A stretch of DNA of 64,000 nt from JBJXGV01 sp046160485 (lineage in GTDB: Bacteria; Orphanbacterota; Orphanbacteria; JBJXGV01): positions 248,001 through 312,000 of the forward strand of contig JBJXGV010000028.1 in NCBI GenBank assembly GCA_046160485.1, in the 5' to 3' direction. Below are positions 1 through 8,604 of this stretch, in pieces. The number at the start of each line of letters is the position of its first letter. Position 1 is the stretch's first letter. A program made the position numbers and the translations under genes. The notes beneath the pieces are model-generated. The model searched no databases. It saw only the letters and a list, made by a program, of their open reading frames with translations, and was not told where the DNA came from.

Positions 1-570
1 GAGGCTATGAACGACCTGTTCGTGGATTCGGCCCTCGAACTCCACGCCGCGCCGGTTCGGGAAGACGCGAAGCTGCTGACACGCGGACGAAGTCGCCGCG
101 TTCGAGCCCGTGTTGTAGAGCTGCAGAAAATACGCGACGGAGTCGGCGGAGTTCGCCAAGAGCGCCTTAAGCCCCGCGATGGCGGAGGGATCGATTTCAT
201 CATCCGCGTCGAGCCAGAGCACCCAGCGCGCCGTGACGGAGCCGAGCGACGCGTTGCGTGCCGCCGCGAAGTCGTCACTCCACGGTTCGTGCACCACGGT
301 CACGCCGAGCGATTCGAGATAGGCGACCGTGCCGTCCGTCGACCCGGTATCGGCAACGACGATCTCGTCGAACCCGCCGGCGATCGGCGGGAGTAGACGC
401 TTCAGATTGGCTTCCTCGTTCCGCACGATCATCGAGAGCGCCAGGAGCGGGCGCTTCGCCGACCCCGCGGCACGGGCTTCGCCGGAGCGCGACGCGGCCC
501 GGCCGCGATTCGCCGGCGCGCGCTTCGCCTTCGAAGGCGATTTCGATTTCGGCTTTCTCGCCGCGCTCAC
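1..570 (-). CDS. Family 2 glycosyltransferase, C-terminus cut by window edge
   Basis: The first 190 codons of a GT-A fold glycosyltransferase are visible and the frame is still open at base 1. After a basic, Ala/Lys/Arg-rich leader of about 38 residues comes LALSMIVRNEEANLKRLL, then VVADTGSTDGT and the metal-binding WLDADDE motif, all typical of GT2 enzymes that transfer a nucleotide-sugar. The GTG start at 570 overlaps the csrA stop by four bases (GTGA), so translation is probably coupled. Its place at the end of the flagellar operon, after fliW and csrA, suggests glycosylation of flagellin or another surface component; that role is inference. Many GT2 proteins with this N-terminus carry TPR repeats further on, which cannot be seen here. 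Confidence 0.85.
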   Translation of the reverse strand, partial: MSAARKPKSKSPSKAKRAPANRGRAASRSGEARAAGSAKRPLLALSMIVRNEEANLKRLLPPIAGGFDEIVVADTGSTDGTVAYLESLGVTVVHEPWSDDFAAARNASLGSVTARWVLWLDADDEIDPSAIAGLKALLANSADSVAYFLQLYNTGSNAATSSACQQLRVFPNRRGVEFEGRIHEQVVHSL

Positions 571-878
571 GATTGCGCGTGCCTCTTCTTCGACTCCGGG
601 CGTCTGCCGGGCGCTTCGAGTACCCGGCCGCGGCGCGGCGCGCTCGGTGCGGGCGCGAGGCCGAGTCCGCACAGCGCATCGAGGCTCGGGATCGCCGAGC
701 GCGACGCCATCATGTTCTCGCGGAGTATCTCTTCGTAGACCTCCCGCCTATGAACCGGGACGGAGCGCGGCGCGGTAATGCCGATCTGCACCTTCTCCTC
801 GCCGACGGAGAGAACCGTGATCTGAATGTTGTCGCCGATCATGATCTGTTCGTTCAACTTCCTTGTCAGAACAAGCAT
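567..878 (-). CDS. csrA: Carbon storage regulator CsrA with C-terminal extension
   Basis: CsrA is a dimeric RNA-binding translational regulator that blocks ribosome binding at GGA-containing leaders, classically including flagellin mRNA, and is antagonised by FliW. Residues 1-61 match the family along the whole length (MLVLTRKLNEQIMIGD at the start, GITAPRSVPVHRREVYEEI in the middle, with the RNA-contacting Leu4 and Arg44-type residues). The usual protein is about 60-75 residues; this one is 103, with a Pro/Arg-rich tail of about 40 residues that partly reflects the overlap with the next gene. An AGGAGG ribosome site lies six bases before the ATG. fliW is immediately upstream, the classic FliW-CsrA pair. 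Confidence 0.95.
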   Translation of the reverse strand: MLVLTRKLNEQIMIGDNIQITVLSVGEEKVQIGITAPRSVPVHRREVYEEILRENMMASRSAIPSLDALCGLGLAPAPSAPRRGRVLEAPGRRPESKKRHAQS

Positions 879-901
879 GAGGCCCTCCTGGCCGCTGTGG
901 A

Positions 902-1383
902 TTAAGCGTGAAGCTCCTCTTCCTGATCCTGCTCGGCTTCGAGAAGAGTGCCGCTGATGCTGACGCGAACGCCGTACTCGGACTGCGGCAGCACGATCTG
1001 CGTGCCGATGCGCGTCTTCGTGTTGATGATCACCGGCCCGCGCAGGTTGGCCGTCATTTCCGCCGTGTTCTCGGGGACGACAACGGTCGCGAACGCCACC
1101 GCGTCGCCGAGGTCATCGAGTTCCAGAAGCGCGATCGTCCCCTCGTCTACCTTCACTTTGTAGTCGGGCCGAAGCAGGAGCGGATCGACGAGGACGAACG
1201 CGAACGCCGGATTGTCGACGCATTGAAGGCAGTGAAAGATCCCCGCTTCGTCGATGTCGAGCATCACGAAATGACGGAGGTCGCGCAGCCCCACGAGCCC
1301 GTTCGGGAACGTGTAGACGTCGTCGCGCGAGTAGGCGATCTCTCCGAACCGCGGCGTCGCCAACCGCACGGTGTTCTTGCTCA
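902..1383 (-). CDS. fliW: Flagellar assembly factor FliW
   Basis: FliW binds CsrA and flagellin and links flagellin export to CsrA-mediated repression. The protein begins MSKNTVRLATPRFGEIAY and contains FPNGLVGLRD, the PAFAFVLVDP stretch and the ANLRGPVIIN motif near the C-terminus, all family hallmarks; length is 160 residues, as usual. The ATG at 1383 is preferred over an upstream TTG at 1402 because an AAAGGAG site lies 8 bases before it, inside the longer reading. It sits 26 bases after flgL and 23 bases before csrA in the flagellar operon. The acidic C-terminal tail (EAEQDQEEELHA) is unremarkable. Confidence 0.95.
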
Positions 1384-1408
1384 TGGGCAAATCTCCTTTC
1401 AACTCGGG

Positions 1409-2983
1409 TTACCGGAGAAAATCGAGCAACGAGACGGACACGGCCCGCGACGTGGCGGCGAGCGCTGCCTGGTATGCAATCTGTTCTTCGCTCGAGCGCA
1501 CGACCGCCTCGGCGAAATCGACATCCTCGACTTCCGAAATCGCCGTCTTCTCGAGATCGCTTCGCGCCTCGAGATTCGATTGAGCGGCTTCGACGCGGCG
1601 GACGCGAGAACCGACGTCGATGCGAGCGACGAGATTCTGATCGAGCGCGGCGTCGAGAGGCTCGAGCGATGCGCGAACCGTCTCGACGTCGTCCGCGCGG
1701 AGCGCATCGCGCAGCGACGCGACGACGTCGAAGAGAGTCACGGGACCCGATGCCCCCGCCGTACCCAACTCGGACGCCATGGTCGAGCCGGAGACGTTTG
1801 TCACGCCCAGCGTCGAGAGCGGCGCGCGCGAGCGAATCGTAATTCCGGTGCCCGCGTCGTTGACGACGCCTTCGATGAGGAGGTCCTCGCCGCTCGACGA
1901 CTGCGCGCGACGCAATCCGACGATGAGATCGCCGACGCTGCGCGCAAACGACAGATCGACATCCCCCATTCGCAGTTGGTCGCCGATCTTGTTTTCGACG
2001 TGAATCGCCGCCGGTGTGACGCCGAGTCCGCCGCGTAGCAGCGCCAATGGCGTCGTCGACGAGACGATGGGATCGAGGTCGCTCCCCGGCGCGGTCCCAT
2101 CCCACTCGCCGCGGAGCCCAAGCTCGTATGCGGCAATCCCATCGCCCACCTCGGCGATCGTGAAGGTGGAGAGCGTGCCGCTTCCGGCCAGAGAGATTCC
2201 GTTGCCGTCGCCGTTGATCGACGCGGTCACCGCCAGGCCCGCGTCGTTGATGCGCGTGATCACGTCGCCGACGGTTTCCGCGCCGACGAGGCTGACGGTC
2301 TGCGAGGCGCCGTTGCCGTCGGTGATCTGGATTTGCGTAAGCGCGACGCCGTCGCCGTTGTTCAGATCGGTGAGCTTCGTGAACTCCCAAATGTCGGGAT
2401 CGAGGTCCGCGTCGTCGCCGACCTGCGCGGGGAGCACGCCGAACGCATCGAGCCCGGGAACGAGCAGTTCGACATCCTCGTTCTCGTGAATCCGCCCGGA
2501 GGCCGTCGCGGCGTCGCCGGAATACGTTGCGCCCGTACCGCTGAGAGTGAACGGCTTCGTGAGACTCTTCTCGCCGGCAAAGAGGTAGCGCTCGCCATCG
2601 TTCAGATTCGCGATCGCGACGAGGCGCGTCAGAATGCTGTCGACCTGCGCCGCCGCCGCCTCGCGATCCGCCGCGGTGATCGGCGGGTTCGACGCCTGAA
2701 GCGCGAGCTGCCTCGCTTCGCCGATCAAACTCGTGGCTTCCGACAGCGCGTTTTCGATCGTCGACAGATCTTCGATCGTGCGAGTCGTGTTGCGCGCGAG
2801 GGTGTCGAGTTTCGCCAGGCGCGACCGCCCGGCGAGGACGCGGCTTGCTCCCGCGGGATCGTCCGAGGCCCGCAAGATCTTCTTGCCGCTTGCGAGCTCC
2901 TCTTGGGTCCGCGCAAGGCGCGCGCCCGACTGGTTGATCGTCGAAAGAAACGTTCTCGAGAGCATCGTTCGCGTAATCCGCAC
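1409..2983 (-). CDS. flgL: Flagellar hook-filament junction protein FlgL
   Basis: FlgL (HAP3) joins hook to filament after FlgK. The N-terminal helix region (RITRTMLSRTFLSTINQSGARLARTQEELASGKKILRASDDPAGA) and the C-terminal heptad region ending VSLLDFLR are flagellin-like, as expected for HAP3. At 524 residues it is longer than enterobacterial FlgL (about 317); the extra length is a central surface region (about residues 150-420) with repeated Ig-like/flagellin-type segments such as LTQIQITDGNGASQTVSLVG. The GTG start at 2983 has an AGGAG site five bases upstream and lies eight bases after the flgK stop, so the two are probably co-translated. Confidence 0.93.
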   Translation of the reverse strand: MRITRTMLSRTFLSTINQSGARLARTQEELASGKKILRASDDPAGASRVLAGRSRLAKLDTLARNTTRTIEDLSTIENALSEATSLIGEARQLALQASNPPITAADREAAAAQVDSILTRLVAIANLNDGERYLFAGEKSLTKPFTLSGTGATYSGDAATASGRIHENEDVELLVPGLDAFGVLPAQVGDDADLDPDIWEFTKLTDLNNGDGVALTQIQITDGNGASQTVSLVGAETVGDVITRINDAGLAVTASINGDGNGISLAGSGTLSTFTIAEVGDGIAAYELGLRGEWDGTAPGSDLDPIVSSTTPLALLRGGLGVTPAAIHVENKIGDQLRMGDVDLSFARSVGDLIVGLRRAQSSSGEDLLIEGVVNDAGTGITIRSRAPLSTLGVTNVSGSTMASELGTAGASGPVTLFDVVASLRDALRADDVETVRASLEPLDAALDQNLVARIDVGSRVRRVEAAQSNLEARSDLEKTAISEVEDVDFAEAVVRSSEEQIAYQAALAATSRAVSVSLLDFLR

Positions 2984-2991
2984 GAGGGCTC

Positions 2992-4416
2992 CTAGAATCC
3001 GCGGAGCAGCGTTTCCATCATCTCGTTCGCGATCGAGACGACGCGCGCTGCCGCTTCATAGGCCTGCTGATACTTGATGAGATTGAGCGCCTCTTCGTCG
3101 AGCGACACGCCCGAAACGGCGTCGCGACGGTTCTCGAGCGACGCGACGAAACCCGCGCCGGCTTCCTCGAGGAACGTCGCCTCCGCGGTGTCCGCGGCGA
3201 CTGTCTCGGAGAATGCGAGCGCCAGATCGGAGATCGATCGCGTGCCGCCGCGCTGTGTCGGCGCGGAATCGAGTTCCGCGATGCCGCGCGCGCCCCCATT
3301 GTTTCCGGGCGAACCGTTTCCCGAGACCGCAAGCGCGCGCGCGTCGTTGACGATAGCGCTCGCCACGCGAAGGCGCGCCGCGGCACCCGCACTCTCGCCC
3401 ATCTCGCCGTCGACACCTGTCTCGAAAAACCGCGCGCCGCTCTTTCCATCGAGGCTGTACGACACTTCGTGGATCGCGTTCACGGATGTCGCGAGTCCCT
3501 GCGCGATCTCGTCCAGCGCCGAGAGGTACGACGGAATCAGGGTCCGCGATGCCTCCAGACGCGCGGCGAGGGTGCCGCCCTGCGGCGTCACATCGACGCC
3601 CTCGACGGAGAGGCGAAGCTCGGCATCGCCAGCGCCGCCGGACGCGCTCGCAGCGGCATCCGATTCGCGCGTCGCAAGCGAGATTCGCAGCGTCCGCTCG
3701 CCATCCGCGATCACGACGCCGCCGATTCGCACAAGGAAACTTCCATTCGCCGCCTCGGTCACGTTCACGTCGATCGTTTCCGAAAGCCTCGAGATTTCGA
3801 TGCCGCGCTGATCGCGCAGGTCGCTCGCCTCGAGGCCACCGGCCTCGACTTCGCCGATTCGCCGCGACAACTCAGCGATTCGCCCGACAGCCGCGTTGAC
3901 TCCATCGATCTCCGCGGGGATCTCGGTGAGGAAGCGATTCCGCATTCCGCTTAGGTCGTTGGAGAGCGTGTTGAGGCGCGTGGCGATCTTGGCGCCCGAC
4001 GAAATGGCGGTTTGGCGGAGCAGCATCGACTCGGGCGCGAGCGAAAGCTCCTCCCACGAATCGAAGAAATCCCGCAGCCCGCTCGAGATCGTGTCGTCTC
4101 CGAGATCGCCGACGAGCGATTCGAGCTCGCGCAAGTCCTGCGCCCGCGCGGTGGCGCGCCCAAGATCGGAGCGCGCGCGCAAGAGGCGCGTCTCGACGTG
4201 CTCGTCGCGCGAGCGCGCGATGCGATGCGTATCCGCGCCCGAGCCGAGAACGCCTTCCGGAAGCCGGACGCCCGAGGCCGGCGACTGCTCGACGACGCGG
4301 CGCGAATATCCCGGCGTGTTCGCGTTCGCGATGTTCTGACCCGTGACCTGAAGCCCGGTCTGGCTCGCGAAGAGTGCGCGCTTGCCGATCTCGAGGGCGC
4401 CGAAGAGGCCGGACAT
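2992..4416 (-). CDS. flgK: Flagellar hook-associated protein FlgK
   Basis: FlgK (HAP1) is the first junction protein at the hook tip. The N-terminus MSGLFGALEIGKRALFASQ followed by NIANANTPGYSRR is the rod/hook/HAP signature, and the C-terminus LIKYQQAYEAAARVVSIANEM is the matching helix. The start at 4416 is chosen because GGAGGG lies seven bases upstream and the family signature begins there, although the frame stays open further upstream. Length is 474 residues, close to the usual size of about 450-550. The start lies at the end of the FlgN-like chaperone gene, whose TAG occupies 4418-4420, so the stop codon and the start region are adjacent. Confidence 0.95.
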   Translation of the reverse strand: MSGLFGALEIGKRALFASQTGLQVTGQNIANANTPGYSRRVVEQSPASGVRLPEGVLGSGADTHRIARSRDEHVETRLLRARSDLGRATARAQDLRELESLVGDLGDDTISSGLRDFFDSWEELSLAPESMLLRQTAISSGAKIATRLNTLSNDLSGMRNRFLTEIPAEIDGVNAAVGRIAELSRRIGEVEAGGLEASDLRDQRGIEISRLSETIDVNVTEAANGSFLVRIGGVVIADGERTLRISLATRESDAAASASGGAGDAELRLSVEGVDVTPQGGTLAARLEASRTLIPSYLSALDEIAQGLATSVNAIHEVSYSLDGKSGARFFETGVDGEMGESAGAAARLRVASAIVNDARALAVSGNGSPGNNGGARGIAELDSAPTQRGGTRSISDLALAFSETVAADTAEATFLEEAGAGFVASLENRRDAVSGVSLDEEALNLIKYQQAYEAAARVVSIANEMMETLLRGF

Positions 4417-4417
4417 G

Positions 4418-5035
4418 CTACGCCCTCCGATCGAGGATGCGCGTCTTCGCGTCACCCGCGACGTTCTCGCCGTCACGGTCGTACGCGACTTCGTCGCGAT
4501 CCGCGAAGAGAGCGAGTTCGGCCTCGACAAGCTCGAGCGAGTTCGAGATGAGGTACGCGTTCGTCTGGCTGATTCTCTGCATGCGATGAACCTCCGCCAG
4601 AACACGCTCGCGTACGCCGCGCAGTTTTTCGCATTCGGGATCGCTCGCGGCCGCGACGATCTCGCCGACGCTCATCGGGTGCGGCCCCCCGCCGAGTTGC
4701 TGCGTCAGCGCGTCGACGACTGCCGCGCGCTCGCGTTCGAGCAGATCGATGCGTTCGATGATCGATTCCTGTTTGCGAACCTTGTCGCGCAGCGAATCGA
4801 TCCCGAAGCGCACGAGCGACTCGCGAACAGAGAGCGAAACTCCGGCCATCTCTTCATAGAGAGTCCCTTGCTCATCGAGAATCGCGGCAAGGCGCAGAAG
4901 GCGTGCTGTCGCGCAGGATTCATCCGTCGAGGCCGCCGTTGTGGCCATGGCCGCTATCGCCGGCGCCGCCGTCATCGCGCGGCCCTGGACGAGCTCGCCG
5001 GAGTCTTCGGTTTCATGCGATTCAAATCGGCTCAT
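4418..5035 (-). CDS. flgN: FlgN-like export chaperone for FlgK/FlgL
   Basis: FlgN is the cytoplasmic chaperone that delivers FlgK and FlgL to the flagellar export gate. The 205-residue product is mainly helical, with the LLRLAAILDEQGTLYEEM segment and a long heptad region (residues 90-190), and a Gln/Asn-rich helix (RISQTNAYLISNSLELVEAEL) typical of the family C-terminus. FlgN sequences diverge widely, so position is strong evidence: it lies between flgJ and flgK, exactly where flgN occurs in many operons. The ATG overlaps the flgJ stop (ATGA). No flgM is seen next to it. Confidence 0.8.
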   Translation of the reverse strand: MSRFESHETEDSGELVQGRAMTAAPAIAAMATTAASTDESCATARLLRLAAILDEQGTLYEEMAGVSLSVRESLVRFGIDSLRDKVRKQESIIERIDLLERERAAVVDALTQQLGGGPHPMSVGEIVAAASDPECEKLRGVRERVLAEVHRMQRISQTNAYLISNSLELVEAELALFADRDEVAYDRDGENVAGDAKTRILDRRA

Positions 5036-6075
5036 TTCGCGGCTTCCTTGAGCGTTCCGGCCAATCCCTTCATGGCTGCGTTTCGCGACGCGCTCTTTAG
5101 ATCCCCGACGAGCGACAGGACCTCCGACACGTAGCGAATCGTTTCACGGTACGGCGGAATACCGCCGTGACGAGAGACCGCGCCCGGGCCCGCGTTGTAC
5201 GCCGCAAGAGCGAGAGGCAGATCGCCGCCGAAGCGGTCGAGCATTCGCGCCAAGTAGCGCGTACCGGCGAGAATGTTCTCGCGAGGGTTGAACGGATTCG
5301 AGAGTCCGAGTTCGCGAGCCGTCTCGGGAATGATTTGCATGAGTCCTTGCGCGCCCTTCGGTGACACGGCGCGCGGATTTCCGCTCGACTCCTTCGCGAT
5401 CACCGCTTCGATAACGCGCGGATCGACGCCGAAGCGCTCGGCGGCTTCCATTACCGGTTCGGCGAACGCGGCGAGGCGCGCGGCGAAACGCTCCGCCTTC
5501 GCGGTCGCGGCGCGGCGTGGGGCACCGTCGGCCGCAGGCGCGATCGGCGTCACAGTCAGCGCATCGGGAGCCGCCGCCGCAACGGGCGCGGTCTCTTCGA
5601 TGACGGGCGAGACGCGGTCGGCCACGGGAGGGAGCACGGGAATAGAGACGGACGGCTTGGACGTGACCGGCCGCGCGGCGATCACGGGTGCAGCGCACAC
5701 TTCAACACTCGTCGGCGCGGGTATCGACTCGGCCGCGGCAACGTTCGGCACGTGCGCGCGTGATTGCTGCTTCTGCAGAGAACGAACCAGGTCCGTCGCG
5801 ATTCCGAAATCCGCGGACTTGGCGAGAGCGTCACCGAACGATTCCTCCGCCAGTCCCTGATAGACGGAACCGCCCGCCTGTTCGCCGGAGAGACCAGCCG
5901 AGACCATGCGCGAGGCCTTCACCAGTTGCGTAACGAAGAGGGCCTCGAGCGCGTCGGCCGCGTCCTTGAGGCGGCGCGCGTCGGCTTCGGACATTGCGCC
6001 CGATGCCCCGGCCTCGTTCCGCGCGCGCGTTGCGCCCGCGATGTCGTGCGCGATCAGCGCGGCCAGACGCGTCAC
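5032..6075 (-). CDS. flgJ: FlgJ-type rod-binding protein fused to an SLT lytic transglycosylase
   Basis: Residues about 30-100 form the rod-binding (rod-capping) domain (LKDAADALEALFVTQLVKASR...YQGLAEESFGDALAKS). A Pro/Ala-rich linker (about 105-195) leads to a soluble lytic transglycosylase domain, with catalytic Glu229 in AVIAKESSGNPRAVS, then GAQGLMQIIPETA and AYNAGPGAV. In enterobacterial FlgJ the peptidoglycan-cutting half is a GH73 glucosaminidase instead; here the same job, opening the wall for the rod, seems to be done by a different enzyme family. The GTG start at 6075 overlaps the flgI stop (GTGA) and the stop overlaps the flgN start (ATGA). Periplasmic delivery would be via the flagellar export apparatus, since no signal peptide is evident. 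Confidence 0.92.
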   Translation of the reverse strand: MTRLAALIAHDIAGATRARNEAGASGAMSEADARRLKDAADALEALFVTQLVKASRMVSAGLSGEQAGGSVYQGLAEESFGDALAKSADFGIATDLVRSLQKQQSRAHVPNVAAAESIPAPTSVEVCAAPVIAARPVTSKPSVSIPVLPPVADRVSPVIEETAPVAAAAPDALTVTPIAPAADGAPRRAATAKAERFAARLAAFAEPVMEAAERFGVDPRVIEAVIAKESSGNPRAVSPKGAQGLMQIIPETARELGLSNPFNPRENILAGTRYLARMLDRFGGDLPLALAAYNAGPGAVSRHGGIPPYRETIRYVSEVLSLVGDLKSASRNAAMKGLAGTLKEAAK

Positions 6076-7256
6076 TGGATGACGATCTCGGCTTGGAGTG
6101 CGCCCGCGGTGCGCATCGCCTGGAGGATCGCGATCATGTCGCGCGGCGTAACGCCGAGCGCGTTGAGCGCGCCCGCCAACTCCGCGACACTCGTGCCGCC
6201 TTCGAGGAGCACCAACTCGCCACCCTCTTCGGTCGCGCTCACCTCGTCCTCGGTGACGACGACGGTCGCGGAACCTTCGGGACCGAACGACTCCGGCTGC
6301 GAGACGACGGGAGTCGAACGCACTTTTATCGAGAGGCTGCCGTGAGAAATCGCGACGGGAAGAATGCGTACGCCGCCGCCGACGACGATCGTTCCGGTGC
6401 GCTCGTTGAGGACGACGCGCGCGATGGCGTCGACGGGCACCTCCACACTTTCGAGTTCGCTGAGGAAGCCCATCACGCCGCTCCCCTCGCGATAGCTCGC
6501 GGGGACGAAGAGCGCGACCGCCTGCGGATCGACGGCCCGTGCCGTACCCGCACCGAAGCGCGCCGAGATCGACTCGGCCATGCGCACAGCAGTCGTCACG
6601 TCGGGCTCGCGAAGGAGCAGATGAAGTGTCGAGTCGTTGACCGCCGCCGCACCGAGCGCGCGCTCGATCATCGCGCCGCCGGGAACGCGCCCGACCGTCG
6701 CGTGGTTCTTCCGCGACGAGGAGCCCGATCCGGTTTGCACGTTGTAGCCGCCGATGGAGATCGAGCCCTGCGCGAACGCGACGATGTCGCCCTCGCCGGT
6801 CGAGAGCGGCGTGCGCAGGAGCGTTCCGCCTTGCAAGCTCGTCGCATCACCGAGCGACGACACGGTGACGTCGATGATCGTGCCCGCGCGCGAGTAGCTC
6901 GAGAGATCCGCCGTCACCATCACGGCGGCGACGTTCTTCACCTTCACGGCACGCGAGTCGATCGTCAGCCCCATGTTCTGCAGGAGATTCCCGACGGATT
7001 GGACCGTGAAGAGAGTGCCTTTGCCGTCGCCGGTGCCTTCGAGCCCGACGACGAGCCCATAGCCGACGAGACTCGTCCCGGTCGCGCCCTCGATCCGCGC
7101 GATTTCCTTCACGCGGCTCATCGTTTCCGCCGACGCGCTCGCGCACGCGAGCGCAACGCAGAGCCACGCGATCACACCCGCGGTCGAGAGCGCGCGCAAA
7201 CCCGCGGCGCCGCGAGACTCACGCGAGTGCGTTGGACGAAAAACTAGATCAGCCAA
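6072..7256 (-). CDS. flgI: Flagellar P-ring protein FlgI
   Basis: FlgI forms the periplasmic P-ring around the rod. After a hydrophobic signal segment (about residues 20-43, LRALSTAGVIAWLCVALACASASA) the mature protein shows the family pattern: RVKEIARIEGATGTSLVGYGLVVGLEGTGDG, QSVGNLLQNMGL, VKNVAAVMVTADL, and VSATEEGGELVLLEGGTSVAELAGALNALGVTPRDMIAILQAM near the end. The frame opens with a TTG at 7256 that overlaps flgH by 13 bases and has GAGG upstream; an in-frame TTG at 7199 would give a more compact signal peptide and cannot be excluded. Length is 394 residues, close to normal (about 365) given the longer leader. Confidence 0.95.
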   Translation of the reverse strand: MADLVFRPTHSRESRGAAGLRALSTAGVIAWLCVALACASASAETMSRVKEIARIEGATGTSLVGYGLVVGLEGTGDGKGTLFTVQSVGNLLQNMGLTIDSRAVKVKNVAAVMVTADLSSYSRAGTIIDVTVSSLGDATSLQGGTLLRTPLSTGEGDIVAFAQGSISIGGYNVQTGSGSSSRKNHATVGRVPGGAMIERALGAAAVNDSTLHLLLREPDVTTAVRMAESISARFGAGTARAVDPQAVALFVPASYREGSGVMGFLSELESVEVPVDAIARVVLNERTGTIVVGGGVRILPVAISHGSLSIKVRSTPVVSQPESFGPEGSATVVVTEDEVSATEEGGELVLLEGGTSVAELAGALNALGVTPRDMIAILQAMRTAGALQAEIVIQ

Positions 7257-7804
7257 TTCAGAAGCCTCATGACGTAGCCTGGGCGCTGCCCCGTCGTCAC
7301 CGCGCCTTCGCCGCTGTATTCGATGCGCGCTTCCGCGATTGCCGACGAAAGAACCGAGTTGTTCGGCCCAACGTCCTCGGGTCGAATCACGCCGTGCACC
7401 GTGATGGTCTGTTCATCCTGGTTCACCTTGAGAATCTTCGATGCCTCGATCACCAAGTTGCCGTTCGCATCGAGCTCCGTGACGCGTCCGGAAAGACGCG
7501 CCACGAGCCGCCCGTTGCGTGTCGTCGATCCCGTCCCCTCGAACTTCGCCCGGCCGCCAATTCCCCACTTCTTCACGAGATCTAGAAACCCCGCCCCATC
7601 GTCCCCCTCGATCGATGCCTTCTTATCCGTGTTCGTCACCGCGTCGCCGGCGCCGATCGAATTCTCCTGAACGAGAATCGTCACGAGGTCGCCCACGCCC
7701 ACGGGGCGCAAGTCGGTAAACATCGAGCGCGGCGCCGGTGCTGCAAGCGCCACGCCGTTCCAGAAAACGACGAGAAGAATTGCCGGAATGAAGCGCGCGG
7801 TCAC
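7244..7804 (-). CDS. flgH: Flagellar L-ring protein FlgH lacking a lipobox
   Basis: FlgH forms the outer-membrane L-ring. The 186-residue protein has a signal peptide (TARFIPAILLVVFWNGVALAA) and the family core: SMFTDLRPVGVGDLVTILVQE, then KFEGTGSTTRNGRLVARLSGRVTEL, NLVIEASKILKVNQDEQTITVHGVIRPEDV, and VSSAIAEARIEYSG. Canonical FlgH is a lipoprotein with a Cys after the signal peptide; no Cys occurs there, nor anywhere in the protein, so it is probably not lipidated. The GTG start at 7804 has AAGGAG seven bases upstream. The 53-base gap to flgA is the second-widest gap between flg genes here. Confidence 0.93.
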   Translation of the reverse strand: MTARFIPAILLVVFWNGVALAAPAPRSMFTDLRPVGVGDLVTILVQENSIGAGDAVTNTDKKASIEGDDGAGFLDLVKKWGIGGRAKFEGTGSTTRNGRLVARLSGRVTELDANGNLVIEASKILKVNQDEQTITVHGVIRPEDVGPNNSVLSSAIAEARIEYSGEGAVTTGQRPGYVMRLLNWLI

Positions 7805-7857
7805 GATTCGTCTCCTTCCGCGGCTTGGCGCCGCGAGTGAAGTGTTAGCGCTAAATG

Positions 7858-8604
7858 TCAGTAATAACGTTGGTTGGCGGCCACGCGAACCCGGTCGCGT
7901 GAAACGACGACCGCATGGAGCACGCGGCGTTCGCCATCGCGCGCGACGCGAATTTTCTGCCCCGCGCGACCATCTTCGCGTGCCGTTCCCCTGGCCAGAA
8001 TTCGGACACTGGGTGATTCCAGTTCAAGCATCACGGTGTCGCCGCGACGAACAAGCGCGGCAGTTTCGAACAGTTCGGCACGAACGATTTCGCCGGCGGC
8101 AATAACGCGTGCCGGCACGAGGCCTTCGAGTTCTCTCGCGTTTGCGACCCAAGCGTCCCACGGCACCGGTATCTCTTCGACGACGGCTTGCATCGCGTCG
8201 GCGGTAACGCTGTCGCCCTCCGACAGTGTTCGCGTCGTCCGCAGACGCGGGCCGATAAGCCGCAGTCGAAGCGGAACCGGCACGCTCCGCACGACGCGCC
8301 CGTTCACCGAGATCCGCGCGACGGGCGTCATGAGCGATGCGATGCGCGTGTCGGCGGCCGCAACGTCGATTCGCAGCAAACCATCGGGAACCGTCACCGC
8401 GCTTGGGTGAACGATCGTGTCGAGTGCGAGCGTCGCGCCGGCGGGAAGAACTCCCGCGCGCCCGCGCACGCACGCCTCCGCGAGCGACACGAGCGTGTCC
8501 GCGCTGACGATCTGTTCGGCTCGCGCCGCGCGCGGCAGCGCGCCGCCCGTCAAAGCCGCGGCGAAGCCCGCGACGATCAGAATGCGATTGAAGGCCCGGC
8601 TCAT
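7858..8604 (-). CDS. flgA: P-ring assembly chaperone FlgA
   Basis: FlgA is a periplasmic protein that assists FlgI polymerisation. Residues 1-29 form a signal peptide (RILIVAGFAAALTGGALPRAARA). The C-terminal half is the SAF-type domain: RTTRTLSEGDSVTADAMQAV, LEGLVPARVIAAGEIVRAELFE, then LVRRGDTVMLELESPSVRILARGTAREDGRAGQKIRV, the most conserved part of the family. Length is 248 residues, near the normal 220. Its ATG overlaps the flgG stop (ATGA). The order flgG-flgA-flgH-flgI is typical of diderms that keep flgA inside the rod/ring operon. Confidence 0.9.
   Translation of the reverse strand: MSRAFNRILIVAGFAAALTGGALPRAARAEQIVSADTLVSLAEACVRGRAGVLPAGATLALDTIVHPSAVTVPDGLLRIDVAAADTRIASLMTPVARISVNGRVVRSVPVPLRLRLIGPRLRTTRTLSEGDSVTADAMQAVVEEIPVPWDAWVANARELEGLVPARVIAAGEIVRAELFETAALVRRGDTVMLELESPSVRILARGTAREDGRAGQKIRVARDGERRVLHAVVVSRDRVRVAANQRYY

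Noticed and set aside
908..2038. Plus-strand open frame over fliW and flgL
   Set aside because: Arg-rich translation with no recognisable domain; mirror of real minus-strand genes.
5994..7247. 417-codon plus-strand frame over flgI
   Set aside because: Antisense to flgI; composition is Arg/His-rich and without motifs.
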